A stretch of 64,000 nucleotides of DNA from Bacteroidota bacterium. Its GTDB lineage: Bacteria; Bacteroidota; Bacteroidia; Chitinophagales; Saprospiraceae. Below are positions 8,529-18,090 of this stretch, in pieces. The stretch covers positions 1 through 64,000 of the forward strand of contig JANSWP010000002.1 in NCBI GenBank assembly GCA_024743405.1, read 5' to 3'. The position numbers were made by a program, and so were the translations under genes. A model generated the notes under the pieces. The model was not told where the DNA came from and did not search any database. It saw only the letters and a program-made list of their open reading frames with translations. The stretch's first letter is position 1, and each line of letters begins with the position of its first letter.

Positions 8529-8978
8529 AGATAATTTTTGTATATAACGGCAAAGATAATTGCCTATGATAGCTAAATTGTCAAAGTTTTGTAATAGGTG
8601 AGTTTAAAGACTTCTTTTTTGAAAACAATTTGAGAATTTTCAAAACGAAAAATATTGGACATCTTTAAAAATCTATTTCAATTGAACCCATTGTATTAAA
8701 GGATCAATACCCTGATTTCCTAGATTATTTCAGTAAAGAAGACTGAACAAAATCTATTTTCGCCAGATTTTTATAGTGGATCAAGTCATTTGATTGACAA
8801 AACCCTTTTTCAAATGCAGCCGTTTTAAATATAAAAACCGTCTAATAAGGAATAAAGTAGAAATAGATTGAGTAAAATAAACAAGTCAAAATGCTGAATC
8901 TAAGGCTACTCCAATTCTAAAAAAATTATTCTTCTTTTTAAAAAAACTCCAAAACCAAGAAAGAAATCCAGACTGATT
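8529..8978. promoter_or_regulatory. Divergent intergenic region; hemA promoter at 8551-8585
   Basis: This 450-base AT-rich gap separates hemA (minus) from the secreted T9SS protein gene (plus). On the minus strand TATCTTTG (8551-8558) is preceded by TTTG (8582-8585) with 23 bases between, fitting the Bacteroidota promoter pattern. I see no convincing promoter motif for the plus-strand gene, no hairpin with a T-tract, and no copy of the palindromic repeat. Confidence 0.6.
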
Positions 8979-11510
8979 ATGAAAAAAATTAAGATTACCA
9001 TTACGCTTTTCATTTCATTATTCACACTTATTAATTTAAATGCTCAAGAGCAATTCGAACGATTATATCGATCGACGAATTGGGAAAACTATGGACTTGA
9101 CATCGTCCAAACTAACGACAATGGCTTCCTTTTACTTTCCGTCGGAAAACACCCCGACAGTATACATTTTCGCCACGCGAACATCACTAAATTGGAACCC
9201 AAAGGAGATATCCAGTGGTCAAAAAATTACGACTTTGATGATGAGATTTTAGCAAATGGAGAATTAACGCTCTTAGAAAATGACAGTTTTGCCTTTTCCA
9301 CACTGTGTTTTAAAGCTATCATGAACAAAGTAATCACCAAAGCTGATGGTACGGGCGAGGTAGTATGGTCAAAAAAAGTGGGCGAAGTGGACTCTTCCAT
9401 GTTCCTAAACCCATCTGGATCTGGTGACCTTTTGACTTTACCTGACGGTGGATTAGCTTTTTTTGATTTGGCAAGTAACCAAGTTACCGGGACAGATTTA
9501 TTAATGACTCGACTTGATACCGTAGGTAATCTTTTGTGGTCCACGACGTATCAAAATAGTCTGAATGGAACCATATTCAACCAACAAACTTCAGATGCTG
9601 AACATACACTTAATAACGGTTTTGTTTTAGGAGGGACTGTTTCTAATTTGGCTTCAATTAATAGTTTAATACTCAATTTAGATTCTCTAGGAAGTGTTAA
9701 TTGGGGAAAACAGTATAACCTAGAAATTGGAAATCTTTTAGCTTCCCAAATTCGAACGGTTGAATCCACGTTAGATTCCGGATATGTCGTCGGAGGCTCT
9801 TATACAAACACTTCGCAATTATCCTCCGGTTATGTAATGAAAGTGGATTCAATAGGGCGTATCGTTTGGACCTACTTGATAAATGATCCTAATTTTTTAG
9901 TAATTGCCAATGTTTTTATTAATTCGGTTTTACCTCAAAACGATGGAACCTTCAATATTTTAGGTGTTCATAATAACCCAAGTACGTTTATTACAAAGCC
10001 TTTTGTCATGAACCTTTCACCAGATGGCACGATCAATTGGCAGAATTACTTTTATGAAAATTCAAGTGCTGCTTTTAATATAAATTTAGATTTAGACAAT
10101 CTAATTCCAACTCAAGATGGAGGAAATGCTGCTTTCGGATTGGTATACGAAGCAACAGGAATCAATAATACGCCTATTCCATATGTATTAAAAATCGACC
10201 AAAATGGGGAGTCTTCTTGCCAAGATACCTCTGCACTCTTAGCAGTGCCGATAAATGTAAATGTGGATAGTCTGGATGTAACAACAGGCATACTTACCAA
10301 TATTGAGAACTATGATTTGGAAGCGGAAAATTATAATCAATTTGATATTCCCATATTAAGTTTAGATGCTCCTTCCTTTTGTGAAGGAGAACCCATTTTA
10401 CACACTTTTGATGCCACTGTAGATGGCGCTGTTTCTTACGAATGGAGCACTGGTGATACAACAGCTATGATCACTGTTACACAAGAGGGCATGTACACGG
10501 TAATGGTACGAGTTGAAAAGGATATTTGTTTTACCATGTGTGATACGACAATGATTACGATTATTGGACCGCCAACTGCGGAAATCGTTCCATTTTTTGA
10601 TGACTATTGTTCCAATGGGTTTGTTGTTTTACAAGCTCAAGGTGGTGGTACCGTCGAATGGTCAACTGGCGAAACAGAGCCTTTTTTATTGGTAGATGAA
10701 TTGGGAACTTATTCGGTCACTATCACAAATCAATGTGGCTCTTCATCCGCTTCCATTACCGTTGATCAATTTCCTAGTGCGCCTGAAATCTCTATTAGTT
10801 CTAATACCAATAATTACTGCTTAGATGGTACCGCCATTTTGGGGGTCAACGGTGCTGAAGGCGCTCAATCAATCACTTGGTCACCTGTAAATGATGCAGT
10901 AGCAATCATTCAAGTTACGGATCTCGATCCAGTTTATTCGGTCATTGCTGATTGGAATTTTTGTGGTGCAGACACTGCCAGTATTCAGTTGACTCCACCA
11001 GTCGTAAGTGCAGATATTTCGATTGAAGTAGATTCATTTTGCTCGGCAGGATTTATCAATTTGATGGCAAATTATGCCAACGCTCAATCTATCGAATGGT
11101 CAACTGGAGAAACTACAGATGGTATAACGATTTCAGAAGCAGGAACTTATTTGCTTACCGCCATTTCTGATTTTTGTGATAATGATCAAGCAGAAATTGA
11201 TATTACGCCTTGTATTTCCCCGTTTGATTGTGTTGAAATTCCAAATGCCTTTACACCTGACGGGGACGAAATAAATGATTCTTTTTGGCCGGTTATACCT
11301 GCAGAGTGTGCGGATATTCAAGTCGTCGAAATTCAAATATTCTCCCGATGGGGAGAGTTAATTTTCGAAACGACAGATCCAAACCAGCGATGGGATGGAA
11401 ATTATGAAGACGAACCAGCAGCTTCAGATGTTTATGTTTATTCAATAAGGCTCGTGAATGGTATAGGAGAAAGAGGTACTCGAAAAGGGGATTTGACTTT
11501 GTTGAGATAG
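8979..11510 (+). CDS. Secreted Ig-like repeat protein with type B T9SS sorting domain
   Basis: This 843-residue protein has a Sec signal peptide (MKKIKITITLFISLFTLINL, then NAQ at about 23). An N-terminal half follows with WSKxY-type units seen in bacterial delta-60 and beta-propeller proteins (GDIQWSKNYDF, GTINWQNYFYE). Next come four or more short beta-sandwich modules marked by EWSTGDT or EWSTGET and G-x-Y-x-V/L. The C-terminus (CVEIPNAFTPDGDEIND, RWGELIF, DVYVYSIRL) is the gliding-motility-associated type B domain recognised by the type IX secretion machinery. The product is therefore expected on the cell surface or outside. It stands alone, with a bidirectional terminator at 11519-11554. 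Ligand or substrate is unknown. Confidence 0.9.
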   Translation: MKKIKITITLFISLFTLINLNAQEQFERLYRSTNWENYGLDIVQTNDNGFLLLSVGKHPDSIHFRHANITKLEPKGDIQWSKNYDFDDEILANGELTLLENDSFAFSTLCFKAIMNKVITKADGTGEVVWSKKVGEVDSSMFLNPSGSGDLLTLPDGGLAFFDLASNQVTGTDLLMTRLDTVGNLLWSTTYQNSLNGTIFNQQTSDAEHTLNNGFVLGGTVSNLASINSLILNLDSLGSVNWGKQYNLEIGNLLASQIRTVESTLDSGYVVGGSYTNTSQLSSGYVMKVDSIGRIVWTYLINDPNFLVIANVFINSVLPQNDGTFNILGVHNNPSTFITKPFVMNLSPDGTINWQNYFYENSSAAFNINLDLDNLIPTQDGGNAAFGLVYEATGINNTPIPYVLKIDQNGESSCQDTSALLAVPINVNVDSLDVTTGILTNIENYDLEAENYNQFDIPILSLDAPSFCEGEPILHTFDATVDGAVSYEWSTGDTTAMITVTQEGMYTVMVRVEKDICFTMCDTTMITIIGPPTAEIVPFFDDYCSNGFVVLQAQGGGTVEWSTGETEPFLLVDELGTYSVTITNQCGSSSASITVDQFPSAPEISISSNTNNYCLDGTAILGVNGAEGAQSITWSPVNDAVAIIQVTDLDPVYSVIADWNFCGADTASIQLTPPVVSADISIEVDSFCSAGFINLMANYANAQSIEWSTGETTDGITISEAGTYLLTAISDFCDNDQAEIDITPCISPFDCVEIPNAFTPDGDEINDSFWPVIPAECADIQVVEIQIFSRWGELIFETTDPNQRWDGNYEDEPAASDVYVYSIRLVNGIGERGTRKGDLTLLR

Positions 11511-11518
11511 ATTATTTT

Positions 11519-11554
11519 CTCACGCCCAAAGTCATCTAGAATTTTGGGCGTGAG
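11519..11554. terminator. Bidirectional intrinsic terminator
   Basis: A perfect 12-bp stem (CTCACGCCCAAA / TTTGGGCGTGAG) lies between the convergent T9SS protein gene and the LytTR regulator gene. The stem is much more GC-rich than its surroundings. Confidence 0.8.
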
Positions 11555-11565
11555 TTTATCCTTTA

Positions 11566-12336
11566 TTATTGATCTAACCACTCTTTAAACTCTCGAACTT
11601 TTTCCCGACTTATCAATATCAATTCTTCTTTTGATGCTTCCAATAACTGAACTTTTAGTCGACTATTCGAATACGTCATTACATCTTTTATCCCTGAAAA
11701 TGACGTGAAAAATTTTCGGTTTAAGCGAAAAAAATGATTCGGATCCAATAAGTCTTCCAATTGTTCGAGGGTATAATCGATAGCATGCTTTTTCAATTTA
11801 TTAGTCTTTATCCACGTCGTTCGATGTTCAGAATAAAAATACAAAATATCATCAGTAGGAATCGAAGAGAGGTGATTGCCGGCTTTGACAATAAAACGAG
11901 TTTTATACGCCTTAGACAGCATTTGCATGGCTTTTTGAATAATGTCTAGATCAGGTACTTGTTTTTTGGTAGGTATGTTTTTTATTAACGCATCAAATTG
12001 CTCAAAAGCTTGCGTAACACTTTCACTATCAATTGGTTTCAATAAATAATCAATCGAATTTACTCTAAAAGCACGAAGCGCATATTCATCATAAGCTGTT
12101 GAAAAAATGATGGGACAATCAACCGATATTTTTTCAAAAATATCAAAACTTAATCCATCGGCGAGTTGAATATCCATAAAACATAAATCGGGAGCAGGGT
12201 TATTTTGAAACCAATTTACAGAATCACGAATACTGTCCAATGTATCCAAGATTTGAATAGTAGAATCGTATTTTTTTATCAAGTCAGTAAGTCTTTCAGC
12301 GGCGAGTATTTCGTCTTCTATAATGAGTATTTTCAT
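11566..12336 (-). CDS. LytTR-family response regulator
   Basis: A 256-residue response regulator. The receiver domain (about 1-120) starts MKILIIEDEILAAERL, has the phosphoacceptor Asp55 in LCFMDIQLADG, and a later STAYDEYALRAF and YLLKPI with the conserved Thr/Ser and Lys. The C-terminal LytTR DNA-binding domain (about 150-256) includes LSSIPTDDILYFYSEHRTTWI and HFFRLNRKFFTSFSGI. It forms a two-component pair with the histidine kinase gene 33 bases upstream. The pair follows a TPR protein and a TonB receptor on the same strand, suggesting control of, or response to, receptor-mediated uptake. The target promoters are not known. Confidence 0.93.
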   Translation of the reverse strand: MKILIIEDEILAAERLTDLIKKYDSTIQILDTLDSIRDSVNWFQNNPAPDLCFMDIQLADGLSFDIFEKISVDCPIIFSTAYDEYALRAFRVNSIDYLLKPIDSESVTQAFEQFDALIKNIPTKKQVPDLDIIQKAMQMLSKAYKTRFIVKAGNHLSSIPTDDILYFYSEHRTTWIKTNKLKKHAIDYTLEQLEDLLDPNHFFRLNRKFFTSFSGIKDVMTYSNSRLKVQLLEASKEELILISREKVREFKEWLDQ

Positions 12337-12369
12337 GTTTATCGATATCCGTCAGATAATATTAGGTGC

Positions 12370-13440
12370 TTAATTCAATTTCACAATTGGTATTCTAACT
12401 TCAAAAAAATCATTTGTTTTTGAGATTTCAACCTTTTTTTCGGAAATGAACTTATATCGTGCTTTAATATTTTCTAATCCGACCCCTGATTGATGTTGAG
12501 TTTGTTCCTTTTCTTGTAATTTATTTTTCATTAAAACACAATCTTCCTCCACTCTATCAATCTGAATCGTAAGTGGAAAAGCTTTTGATACTTCATTGTG
12601 TTTGATCGCATTTTCCAATAACATTTGGAGTGTCAAAGGCACCGTCATTTCATCATTTTTTGCTTCCAAATTCATGGAAATACTTAAATTTTCACCGAAT
12701 CGTATTTTCATTAAAAAGATATAAGATTCCAATGCATCAAGTTCCTCTTTTAAAGTCACTACCTCTTTATCTCTTGTATCCAAAACATATCTATAAACTT
12801 GAGATAACTGCTTAATAAACTTCGCCGCTAAATCAGCATCTTTATAGACCAAATTAGAAAGGACATTAAAACTATTAAATAGAAAATGGGGATTGACTTG
12901 ATTTTTTAAAGTCTCATATTGCGCTGCTATATGAGCCCTTTTCAACTCTTCCGCTTCCTTTACTGACTCTTTCCACGCCATTAAGAAACCGCGACCATGT
13001 AAAAACGATCCGATGATTATTGTAATAGCAGATGTTGAATAATAAATACCCGGAGTAGCCCTAGCCAAATAATCCAAAAAAGGGACTTCAAAAAACCACC
13101 AATAGTAAAGTGCATTAATTCCAACAACTATAAATATTGAATAAATGACGGTTGAGAACAAGGTGATTAAGACTCTTAAAATTGGACGATCAAGCCATGA
13201 AATATATTGATCCATTACATCAACCATCCATTCGATCCCTGCCCAAATCAATATGGAAATTACCGTATATGCGGTAATTTGCCTAAATAATACACCCCAC
13301 CCAAAATCATTAAATGGTAAAAAAATCAAGGTCAAACCCAATCCGAAAAAAATACTGATTCGGACATATTGCCAAAGCGGATGTTTCCAAAAAACGAATT
13401 TCTTTTGAGCGGAAAGACTTGAGGATTGGTTAGATTCCAT
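12370..13440 (-). CDS. LytS/YehU-type sensor histidine kinase
   Basis: A 356-residue inner-membrane kinase. Four hydrophobic segments (about residues 24-42, 50-70, 88-115 and 130-147) are followed by a short coiled linker. The His_kinase domain has the phosphorylated His185 in NPHFLFNSFNVLS, the N-box LLENAIKHNEVS near 284-295 and the G-box GVGLENIKARY. There is no recognisable extracellular sensor domain, so the signal is probably sensed in the membrane. It is partnered with the LytTR regulator at 11566-12336, with a 33-base gap. A near-perfect palindrome (13460-13490) lies between this gene and the TPR gene upstream and may lower read-through from that gene. Confidence 0.92.
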   Translation of the reverse strand: MESNQSSSLSAQKKFVFWKHPLWQYVRISIFFGLGLTLIFLPFNDFGWGVLFRQITAYTVISILIWAGIEWMVDVMDQYISWLDRPILRVLITLFSTVIYSIFIVVGINALYYWWFFEVPFLDYLARATPGIYYSTSAITIIIGSFLHGRGFLMAWKESVKEAEELKRAHIAAQYETLKNQVNPHFLFNSFNVLSNLVYKDADLAAKFIKQLSQVYRYVLDTRDKEVVTLKEELDALESYIFLMKIRFGENLSISMNLEAKNDEMTVPLTLQMLLENAIKHNEVSKAFPLTIQIDRVEEDCVLMKNKLQEKEQTQHQSGVGLENIKARYKFISEKKVEISKTNDFFEVRIPIVKLN

Positions 13441-13459
13441 TTTTATGCTGATTAAATTA

Positions 13460-13490
13460 AACGTGAAAGGTTTTGAAAACCTTTCACGTT
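13460..13490. terminator. 31-bp inverted repeat between the TPR and kinase genes
   Basis: AACGTGAAAGGTTTT and its exact complement AAAACCTTTCACGTT surround a single central base. The hairpin would have a very tight loop. On the minus strand it follows the TPR gene stop codon, so it may terminate or attenuate transcription before the kinase gene. No long T-run follows. Confidence 0.6.
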
Positions 13491-13508
13491 ATGGTTCCTC
13501 CATTAAGC

Positions 13509-14165
13509 TTACTTCAAGTCTTTTTTTGCCATATCTAAAAAATAATCATTCGAACCTTTTCCCCACATTGGATGTAACGGACTTGGTGTCCGATAAGCCG
13601 CATATTTTTCATCCGCTTTTTCTAAAAGAGGTAATGCATTTTCTGCGCCGCCACCAAAGAAAGAGGGTGTAAAATAAGTGTTTGAACCTTTTAAATAATA
13701 GGGTCGAGGATTAGCAGGATTTAATTCAATTGCTTTATCACAAGCTTCATGCGATTTTGGACTATAGGTTGCCCCATTAAGCATAGGATCCAACCAGATT
13801 CTTCCTTGATAAATATAACCTTGAAGCGTGTATAATTCACTTTCGTTGGGAGAAAGTGCCATCGCCGCATCCAACGATTCTTGCGCTTTATCCAAATAGG
13901 GCTCGAATTCGCCTTTATTTTGATAGGCCGTCAATGCCATCATCATATTGGAATACGCATGGTAATACTTCGGCAACCATTTGTCGCTTTCTGCATTGGC
14001 AATTCGTTCAAACATATTCGAAGCAGCTTGCCATTGTTCTAAAGGTTGACGTTCATTGGAGACCATTTGAATACCTCTTTCCATTGCCGCAAAATATTTT
14101 TTGTCTTGAGCGAAAGAGCATGTCGAAATAAGAACTGAGATCGCGAAAATTGTGAGTTGTTTCAT
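13509..14165 (-). CDS. Exported tetratricopeptide-like protein
   Basis: A 218-residue protein with a signal peptide (MKQLTIFAISVLISTCSFAQ, cleavage near residue 20) and helical repeats typical of TPR proteins: EPYLDKAQESLDAAMALSP, YTLQGYIYQGR and ACDKAIELNPANPRPYYLKGS. It is expected in the periplasm. The gene sits between a TonB-dependent receptor gene upstream and a sensor kinase gene downstream, all on the minus strand. In Bacteroidota such TPR proteins often accompany receptors as scaffolds or sensors, but the specific role here is unknown. The segment NTYFTPSFFGGGAENALPLL near the end recurs in homologues I remember, without an assigned function. Confidence 0.8.
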   Translation of the reverse strand: MKQLTIFAISVLISTCSFAQDKKYFAAMERGIQMVSNERQPLEQWQAASNMFERIANAESDKWLPKYYHAYSNMMMALTAYQNKGEFEPYLDKAQESLDAAMALSPNESELYTLQGYIYQGRIWLDPMLNGATYSPKSHEACDKAIELNPANPRPYYLKGSNTYFTPSFFGGGAENALPLLEKADEKYAAYRTPSPLHPMWGKGSNDYFLDMAKKDLK

Positions 14166-14253
14166 TATTTTCTATTTAGGTGTCGGCCAACAGATTTCAA
14201 GAGTTAGAGATCAGTTTTAAACATCTGACTCTAGGCACCTGATGCCCGCCAAA

Positions 14254-16422
14254 TTAATTAGAGGTAACTCCATTATCTTTCGAATATTTCTGCCCGATAG
14301 AGATGAAACATCCGATAAAAAAGAAGCGTTTTGCAGGTGGTTTAACAGCAAAGCTTTCGTAATCACCCTCATCATTGGGGACAGAGCTAAACCGATAACC
14401 AAATGTATTATTGAAGCCAAGTATATTATTTGCCGAAATATGCAGCACCGTAAAATGCCCTAAAATATTGGTTAAATAACTCCAATTAAAGCTTAAATCT
14501 TGAAAAGCGGGAGTTTCCCCAGCGTTAAATCTGTTCGTATTTGGGTCATTATAAGGACGTGGACTTGCTAAAGAATAGGTCAATCCCATACTTGATGTCA
14601 GCTTCGGAAACCAATGTTTATAAACTAATGAAGTATTGTGTTTGGACGCAAAACTCGGAGTTGCTGCCGTCGGATATTCTCTCCAATACCTTTCCGTATC
14701 CAAAAAAGAATAAGAAATCCAGAAATCCCCATTTTTTATCAATCCGCCTCTATCGCGATAAAAAACATCAATTCCTTGGGCATGACCGTCGCCTGAATTA
14801 TCGCTAAAAGATGGAGTCGACAAGTCAAATTTTACTAGATTTTTATACTTTTTATAGTACCCTTCTATTCGAAAAGTTTTGGTGCCTTTCATGATTTGAT
14901 AATTCACCATATAGTGATCAGCACGTTCAAAATTCAAATCCAAATTATAACGCAATTGATCTTTCTCAGGTGTTTGATAAAACTGCCCAAATGCAAAAGA
15001 GACATTTCCATAGTCGCTAGTTTTATAAGCCAAGGACAACCTTGGCGCGACATTCCATTGGTTAAGAATATCAGAATACTCTAATCGTCCGCCAGCTCTC
15101 ACAACAAATTTTCTTGAAAAATAAATATTCGTCTCTGCGAAACCTGATGTATAATTTTCGTTTAGATCAGTCAAAAATTCTTCGCCATCTTCTGAATTAT
15201 AACCTTCTTCAAATACATTTTTCAAATATTCACCTCCAAATTTTAAGGTAACCTTTTCATTTATATAATTTGTCAATGTAGCACGACCTTGAAGGGACTG
15301 CTCTTCAGCTCGGACTTGGAACTTCTCTCTGATAAAATCCTTATTATAGGTATAAGCTGCACCCGCAAAAAATGTCCATTTGTCGCTCAATAATTCCTTA
15401 AAGGAAGTATTCACATAATAATTATCGTTCGTCAAAGAAAGTTGATTGGTATTTTTGATATCGCTCAAATCTGGATATTGCATTTCGAACCAATTGCGAG
15501 TTGCATCCGCATGCATTTTAAAAATACCCGTTTCCGAAGTTTTATGCCGAAAAATCACCTGCCCATTAGTCCCTTGAAATGGTTTATCCCATTGAATATT
15601 TTGTTTTGGCGCAATGGCTAGATAAGGCGCCAAATTCGTATAGGTTCCCGAAGCCGAAAGCGAAGTATGTTCCCATCGATGTGTATGAGAAGCCGAAAGC
15701 CCTATTGTCATCAAAGAAAGTCCCGTTGATGTTTCCGCTGCTAAATCTTGCGAATTCAAAATCAAAGCTGATGAGAGTGCTTGTCCATATTCTGCCGAAT
15801 ATCCGCCGGTACTAAACATCGTTCCTTTGAATAAAAATGGAGAAAACCGACCTCTTGCTGGCACATCGGGCACAGAACTTCCATAGGGATTTTGAACATA
15901 CAGACCATCAATAAAAGTCCGCGTTTCATAAGCTGCTCCACCTCTCACGAATAATCTTCCATCTTCGCCAACGGTCTGCGTTCCTGGCAAAGTATTTAGT
16001 GCACCGGTAATGTCCGCCGATGCACCCGCCGTTGTCACGATATCTAGTGAGGTCAAAATGACTGCCTTTTTTTCGTCGCTCGCTTCAAATGCACCTGCAG
16101 TGATAGTTACGGTATTTAATTCGTTGGCTTCTTCAATAATTTTGGCATTGATTTCAACTGTTTCCGTTCCTATTTGAATGATCTTTTCAAGAGTTTCAAA
16201 CCCAATATAAGTGACGACAAATATTTGTTCACCCGATTCATAAGTGACGAATTCGAAATTTCCATTTTCATCAGTCGAACCGCCATCGTAGGTATCCTTC
16301 AAAAAAAGATTTGCGCCTATAATGGACTCATTTTCTTCGCTCGTTATGGTGCCTTTGATCGTTACCTGAGAATAGAGTGTAGTCGTAAATAATAATGTAA
16401 AAAGTAGAGTGATTTCTTTCAT
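14254..16422 (-). CDS. TonB-dependent outer-membrane receptor with N-terminal carboxypeptidase-like domain
   Basis: A 722-residue outer-membrane receptor. The signal peptide (MKEITLLFTLLFTTTLYSQ) is followed by a carboxypeptidase-regulatory-like beta domain (TIKGTITSEENESIIGANLF, about 20-105), then a plug domain with VTITAGAF, ALNTLPGTQTV and RLFVRGGAAYETRTFIDG. The rest is a 22-strand-type barrel ending in an aromatic-rich strand (KRFFFIGCFISIG). Such receptors import siderophores, metals, vitamins or oligosaccharides using TonB energy. No SusD partner is present, which argues against a glycan system. The downstream TPR protein, LytS-type kinase and LytTR regulator form a likely co-regulated cluster. 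The substrate cannot be named. Confidence 0.9.
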   Translation of the reverse strand: MKEITLLFTLLFTTTLYSQVTIKGTITSEENESIIGANLFLKDTYDGGSTDENGNFEFVTYESGEQIFVVTYIGFETLEKIIQIGTETVEINAKIIEEANELNTVTITAGAFEASDEKKAVILTSLDIVTTAGASADITGALNTLPGTQTVGEDGRLFVRGGAAYETRTFIDGLYVQNPYGSSVPDVPARGRFSPFLFKGTMFSTGGYSAEYGQALSSALILNSQDLAAETSTGLSLMTIGLSASHTHRWEHTSLSASGTYTNLAPYLAIAPKQNIQWDKPFQGTNGQVIFRHKTSETGIFKMHADATRNWFEMQYPDLSDIKNTNQLSLTNDNYYVNTSFKELLSDKWTFFAGAAYTYNKDFIREKFQVRAEEQSLQGRATLTNYINEKVTLKFGGEYLKNVFEEGYNSEDGEEFLTDLNENYTSGFAETNIYFSRKFVVRAGGRLEYSDILNQWNVAPRLSLAYKTSDYGNVSFAFGQFYQTPEKDQLRYNLDLNFERADHYMVNYQIMKGTKTFRIEGYYKKYKNLVKFDLSTPSFSDNSGDGHAQGIDVFYRDRGGLIKNGDFWISYSFLDTERYWREYPTAATPSFASKHNTSLVYKHWFPKLTSSMGLTYSLASPRPYNDPNTNRFNAGETPAFQDLSFNWSYLTNILGHFTVLHISANNILGFNNTFGYRFSSVPNDEGDYESFAVKPPAKRFFFIGCFISIGQKYSKDNGVTSN

Positions 16423-16520
16423 TTTAGTTGAACTTTTAAATTCGACTCAAAGATGCGAATGAACTCTCCTTTTTGAAAATTTGAATGACTGAAATGTAGA
16501 ATTTTGAGACTGAAATGTAA

Positions 16521-17078
16521 TTACCGACTCAAATCTAACCAATCGGGTATCCTCAAACCATCCTTTCGTATTCTGTTAATAACACTTTCTAAAACTTTAT
16601 CATCATACTCAAACCAATCGACTTGATGTTTTATTTTAAAATCTTCATCAAAATATAGCCAAATGGTAAACTTCATACCCCATTTGGAATCAACCAATTC
16701 ACCATAATAATAGAAAGGATTCAAATGTCCATTTACCACAGCAACACTATCATTAGCAACCAAACTTTCAATTACCAAATGTTCTTGGTCAGGTGTAAGC
16801 TTATGAAAACCTGTATCGGGCCAATTGTAAAAACGCTCAAATTGCCAAAGACTATCCAAATGGATTTGCAATAATACATCGTCGAAGGTCATATCAGCTC
16901 GATAAAAAGAAAGGAGTTTTTGCCAGTCTTTTCTTTCAGAAAAAGTAGCGAAATACTCAGAGGCAACTTCCTGTACTTTTTCGGTTTTTGATTTTGAAAT
17001 AGGAAGTTTCGTTTCCAAACTTTGATTTTGGCAGCTTGCCAATATCAAAATTGAAATAAGGATTGAAAATAATTTCAT
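16521..17078 (-). CDS. Putative lipoprotein with NTF2-like fold
   Basis: Starting at the ATG at 17078 gives MKLFSILISILILASCQ, a lipoprotein signal with lipobox LASC. The frame extends upstream to 17114, but those 12 residues would spoil the signal, so I prefer the later start. The mature part (about 165 residues) looks like an NTF2/SnoaL-like alpha+beta barrel: VQEVASEYFATFSERKDW, LLSFYRADMTFDD and KWGMKFTIWLYFDEDFKI. Such folds are used by small-molecule-binding proteins and some isomerases. No catalytic residues can be assigned. It lies just upstream of the TonB receptor gene on the same strand, but with about 98 bases between them. Confidence 0.65.
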   Translation of the reverse strand: MKLFSILISILILASCQNQSLETKLPISKSKTEKVQEVASEYFATFSERKDWQKLLSFYRADMTFDDVLLQIHLDSLWQFERFYNWPDTGFHKLTPDQEHLVIESLVANDSVAVVNGHLNPFYYYGELVDSKWGMKFTIWLYFDEDFKIKHQVDWFEYDDKVLESVINRIRKDGLRIPDWLDLSR

Positions 17079-17129
17079 TGTTAGTTTTGAAATAAGGGAT
17101 TCGAAAATCATCATTGAAAAAGATCAACG

Positions 17130-17294
17130 TAAGGGAGGAGGAAAAATATAACCTACCCATTTTACTTGTTATTTTTCCTTTATGCATCGTTAAAAATACT
17201 CGTCATACCTTTGGGTATGTCTGTGTTTTTTGCCTCGTCTAAAGAAAAATTAACTTCCTAAAATTTGGGTAGCTTATTTATCTCCTCCTCCCTA
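17130..17294 (-). repeat. Palindromic intergenic element, copy B
   Basis: A 165-bp imperfect palindrome in minus orientation. The outer arms are GTAAGGGAGGAGGAAAAATA and a right end reading TTATTTATCTCCTCCTCCCTA. The central hairpin is CATACCTTTGGGTATG. Its inner arms (TTAACTTCCTAAAATTT) match copy C, defining a second subfamily distinct from copies A and D. It lies between the NTF2-like lipoprotein gene and the HXXEE protein gene. Confidence 0.85.
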
Positions 17295-17353
17295 ATGAAA
17301 CGCTCAATGACAACAAAACGACTGCAATATAATAAGCTTCAATACCCCCAAAC

Positions 17354-17896
17354 TCACTTTCCAAACATTCTTTTTATTAGAATGGGTGCCAAAAACCAAT
17401 AAATTAAGGAGGTGTAAAAACCTGGGAAATAACCGCCATTCATTATGCAAAAAATCAAATGAACAATCGCATTTCCTGCCACACCCATAATGATAAAGAA
17501 CCAAACAATCAGTGTTGGGATTTTTTTACCATAGTACAATCCAATTCCACCTAGAATAAAAACAAAATAGGCCCACATATTAAATCCAACAAAAAGATTG
17601 ATGGAATAACCAGGCGAGCCGTCAATTAAAAATGGAAATCTTGAATAAAATTCACCTATAAATTCTTCCGTAAAATGTAATAACTGAATACCAATAGAAA
17701 AAAAATAGATTGGCACTATTCGGTCAGGATCTGGCATTTTTCGATACGTCGAAAAAAGATAACAGATATAAGAAATGATCATTGCAGGAACGAAACTGAC
17801 AATTAATGATAAGCCAGAAGAAAAAGCGATAAAACCGCAGATTAATAATATTGAGAGAAGGGCAGGAACTAGTAAATTTAGGGTTTTGTTTTCCAT
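17354..17896 (-). CDS. HXXEE-domain integral membrane protein
   Basis: A 180-residue polytopic membrane protein with five or six hydrophobic helices (LLVPALLSILLICGFIAF, SLIVSFVPAMIISYICYLF and others). The signature of the HXXEE family is present in QLLHFTEEFIGEF (His-x-x-Glu-Glu). A second conserved patch GNAIVHLIFCIMNGGYFPG is typical of the C-terminal half of the family. The conserved His and Glu residues inside helices hint at metal binding or catalysis, but no function is established. The gene is isolated between a palindromic element and the divergent FtsX-like permease gene. Confidence 0.8.
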   Translation of the reverse strand: MENKTLNLLVPALLSILLICGFIAFSSGLSLIVSFVPAMIISYICYLFSTYRKMPDPDRIVPIYFFSIGIQLLHFTEEFIGEFYSRFPFLIDGSPGYSINLFVGFNMWAYFVFILGGIGLYYGKKIPTLIVWFFIIMGVAGNAIVHLIFCIMNGGYFPGFYTSLIYWFLAPILIKRMFGK

Positions 17897-18090
17897 GATT
17901 GAAAATAGTGATTTTTATAGAAAAAACACTGTCCGATTCCGTACAACCAACGTCCAAATACGCACATTTTTCCCCAAAAAAACCTGCACAAAGACTAATT
18001 AACAACTGATTATCAGCTACTTGGCACTACTGGCACATCCATTGCAATTCTTGGAATTAAATTTAGCTTAGTAAACTCACCTACTTGATT

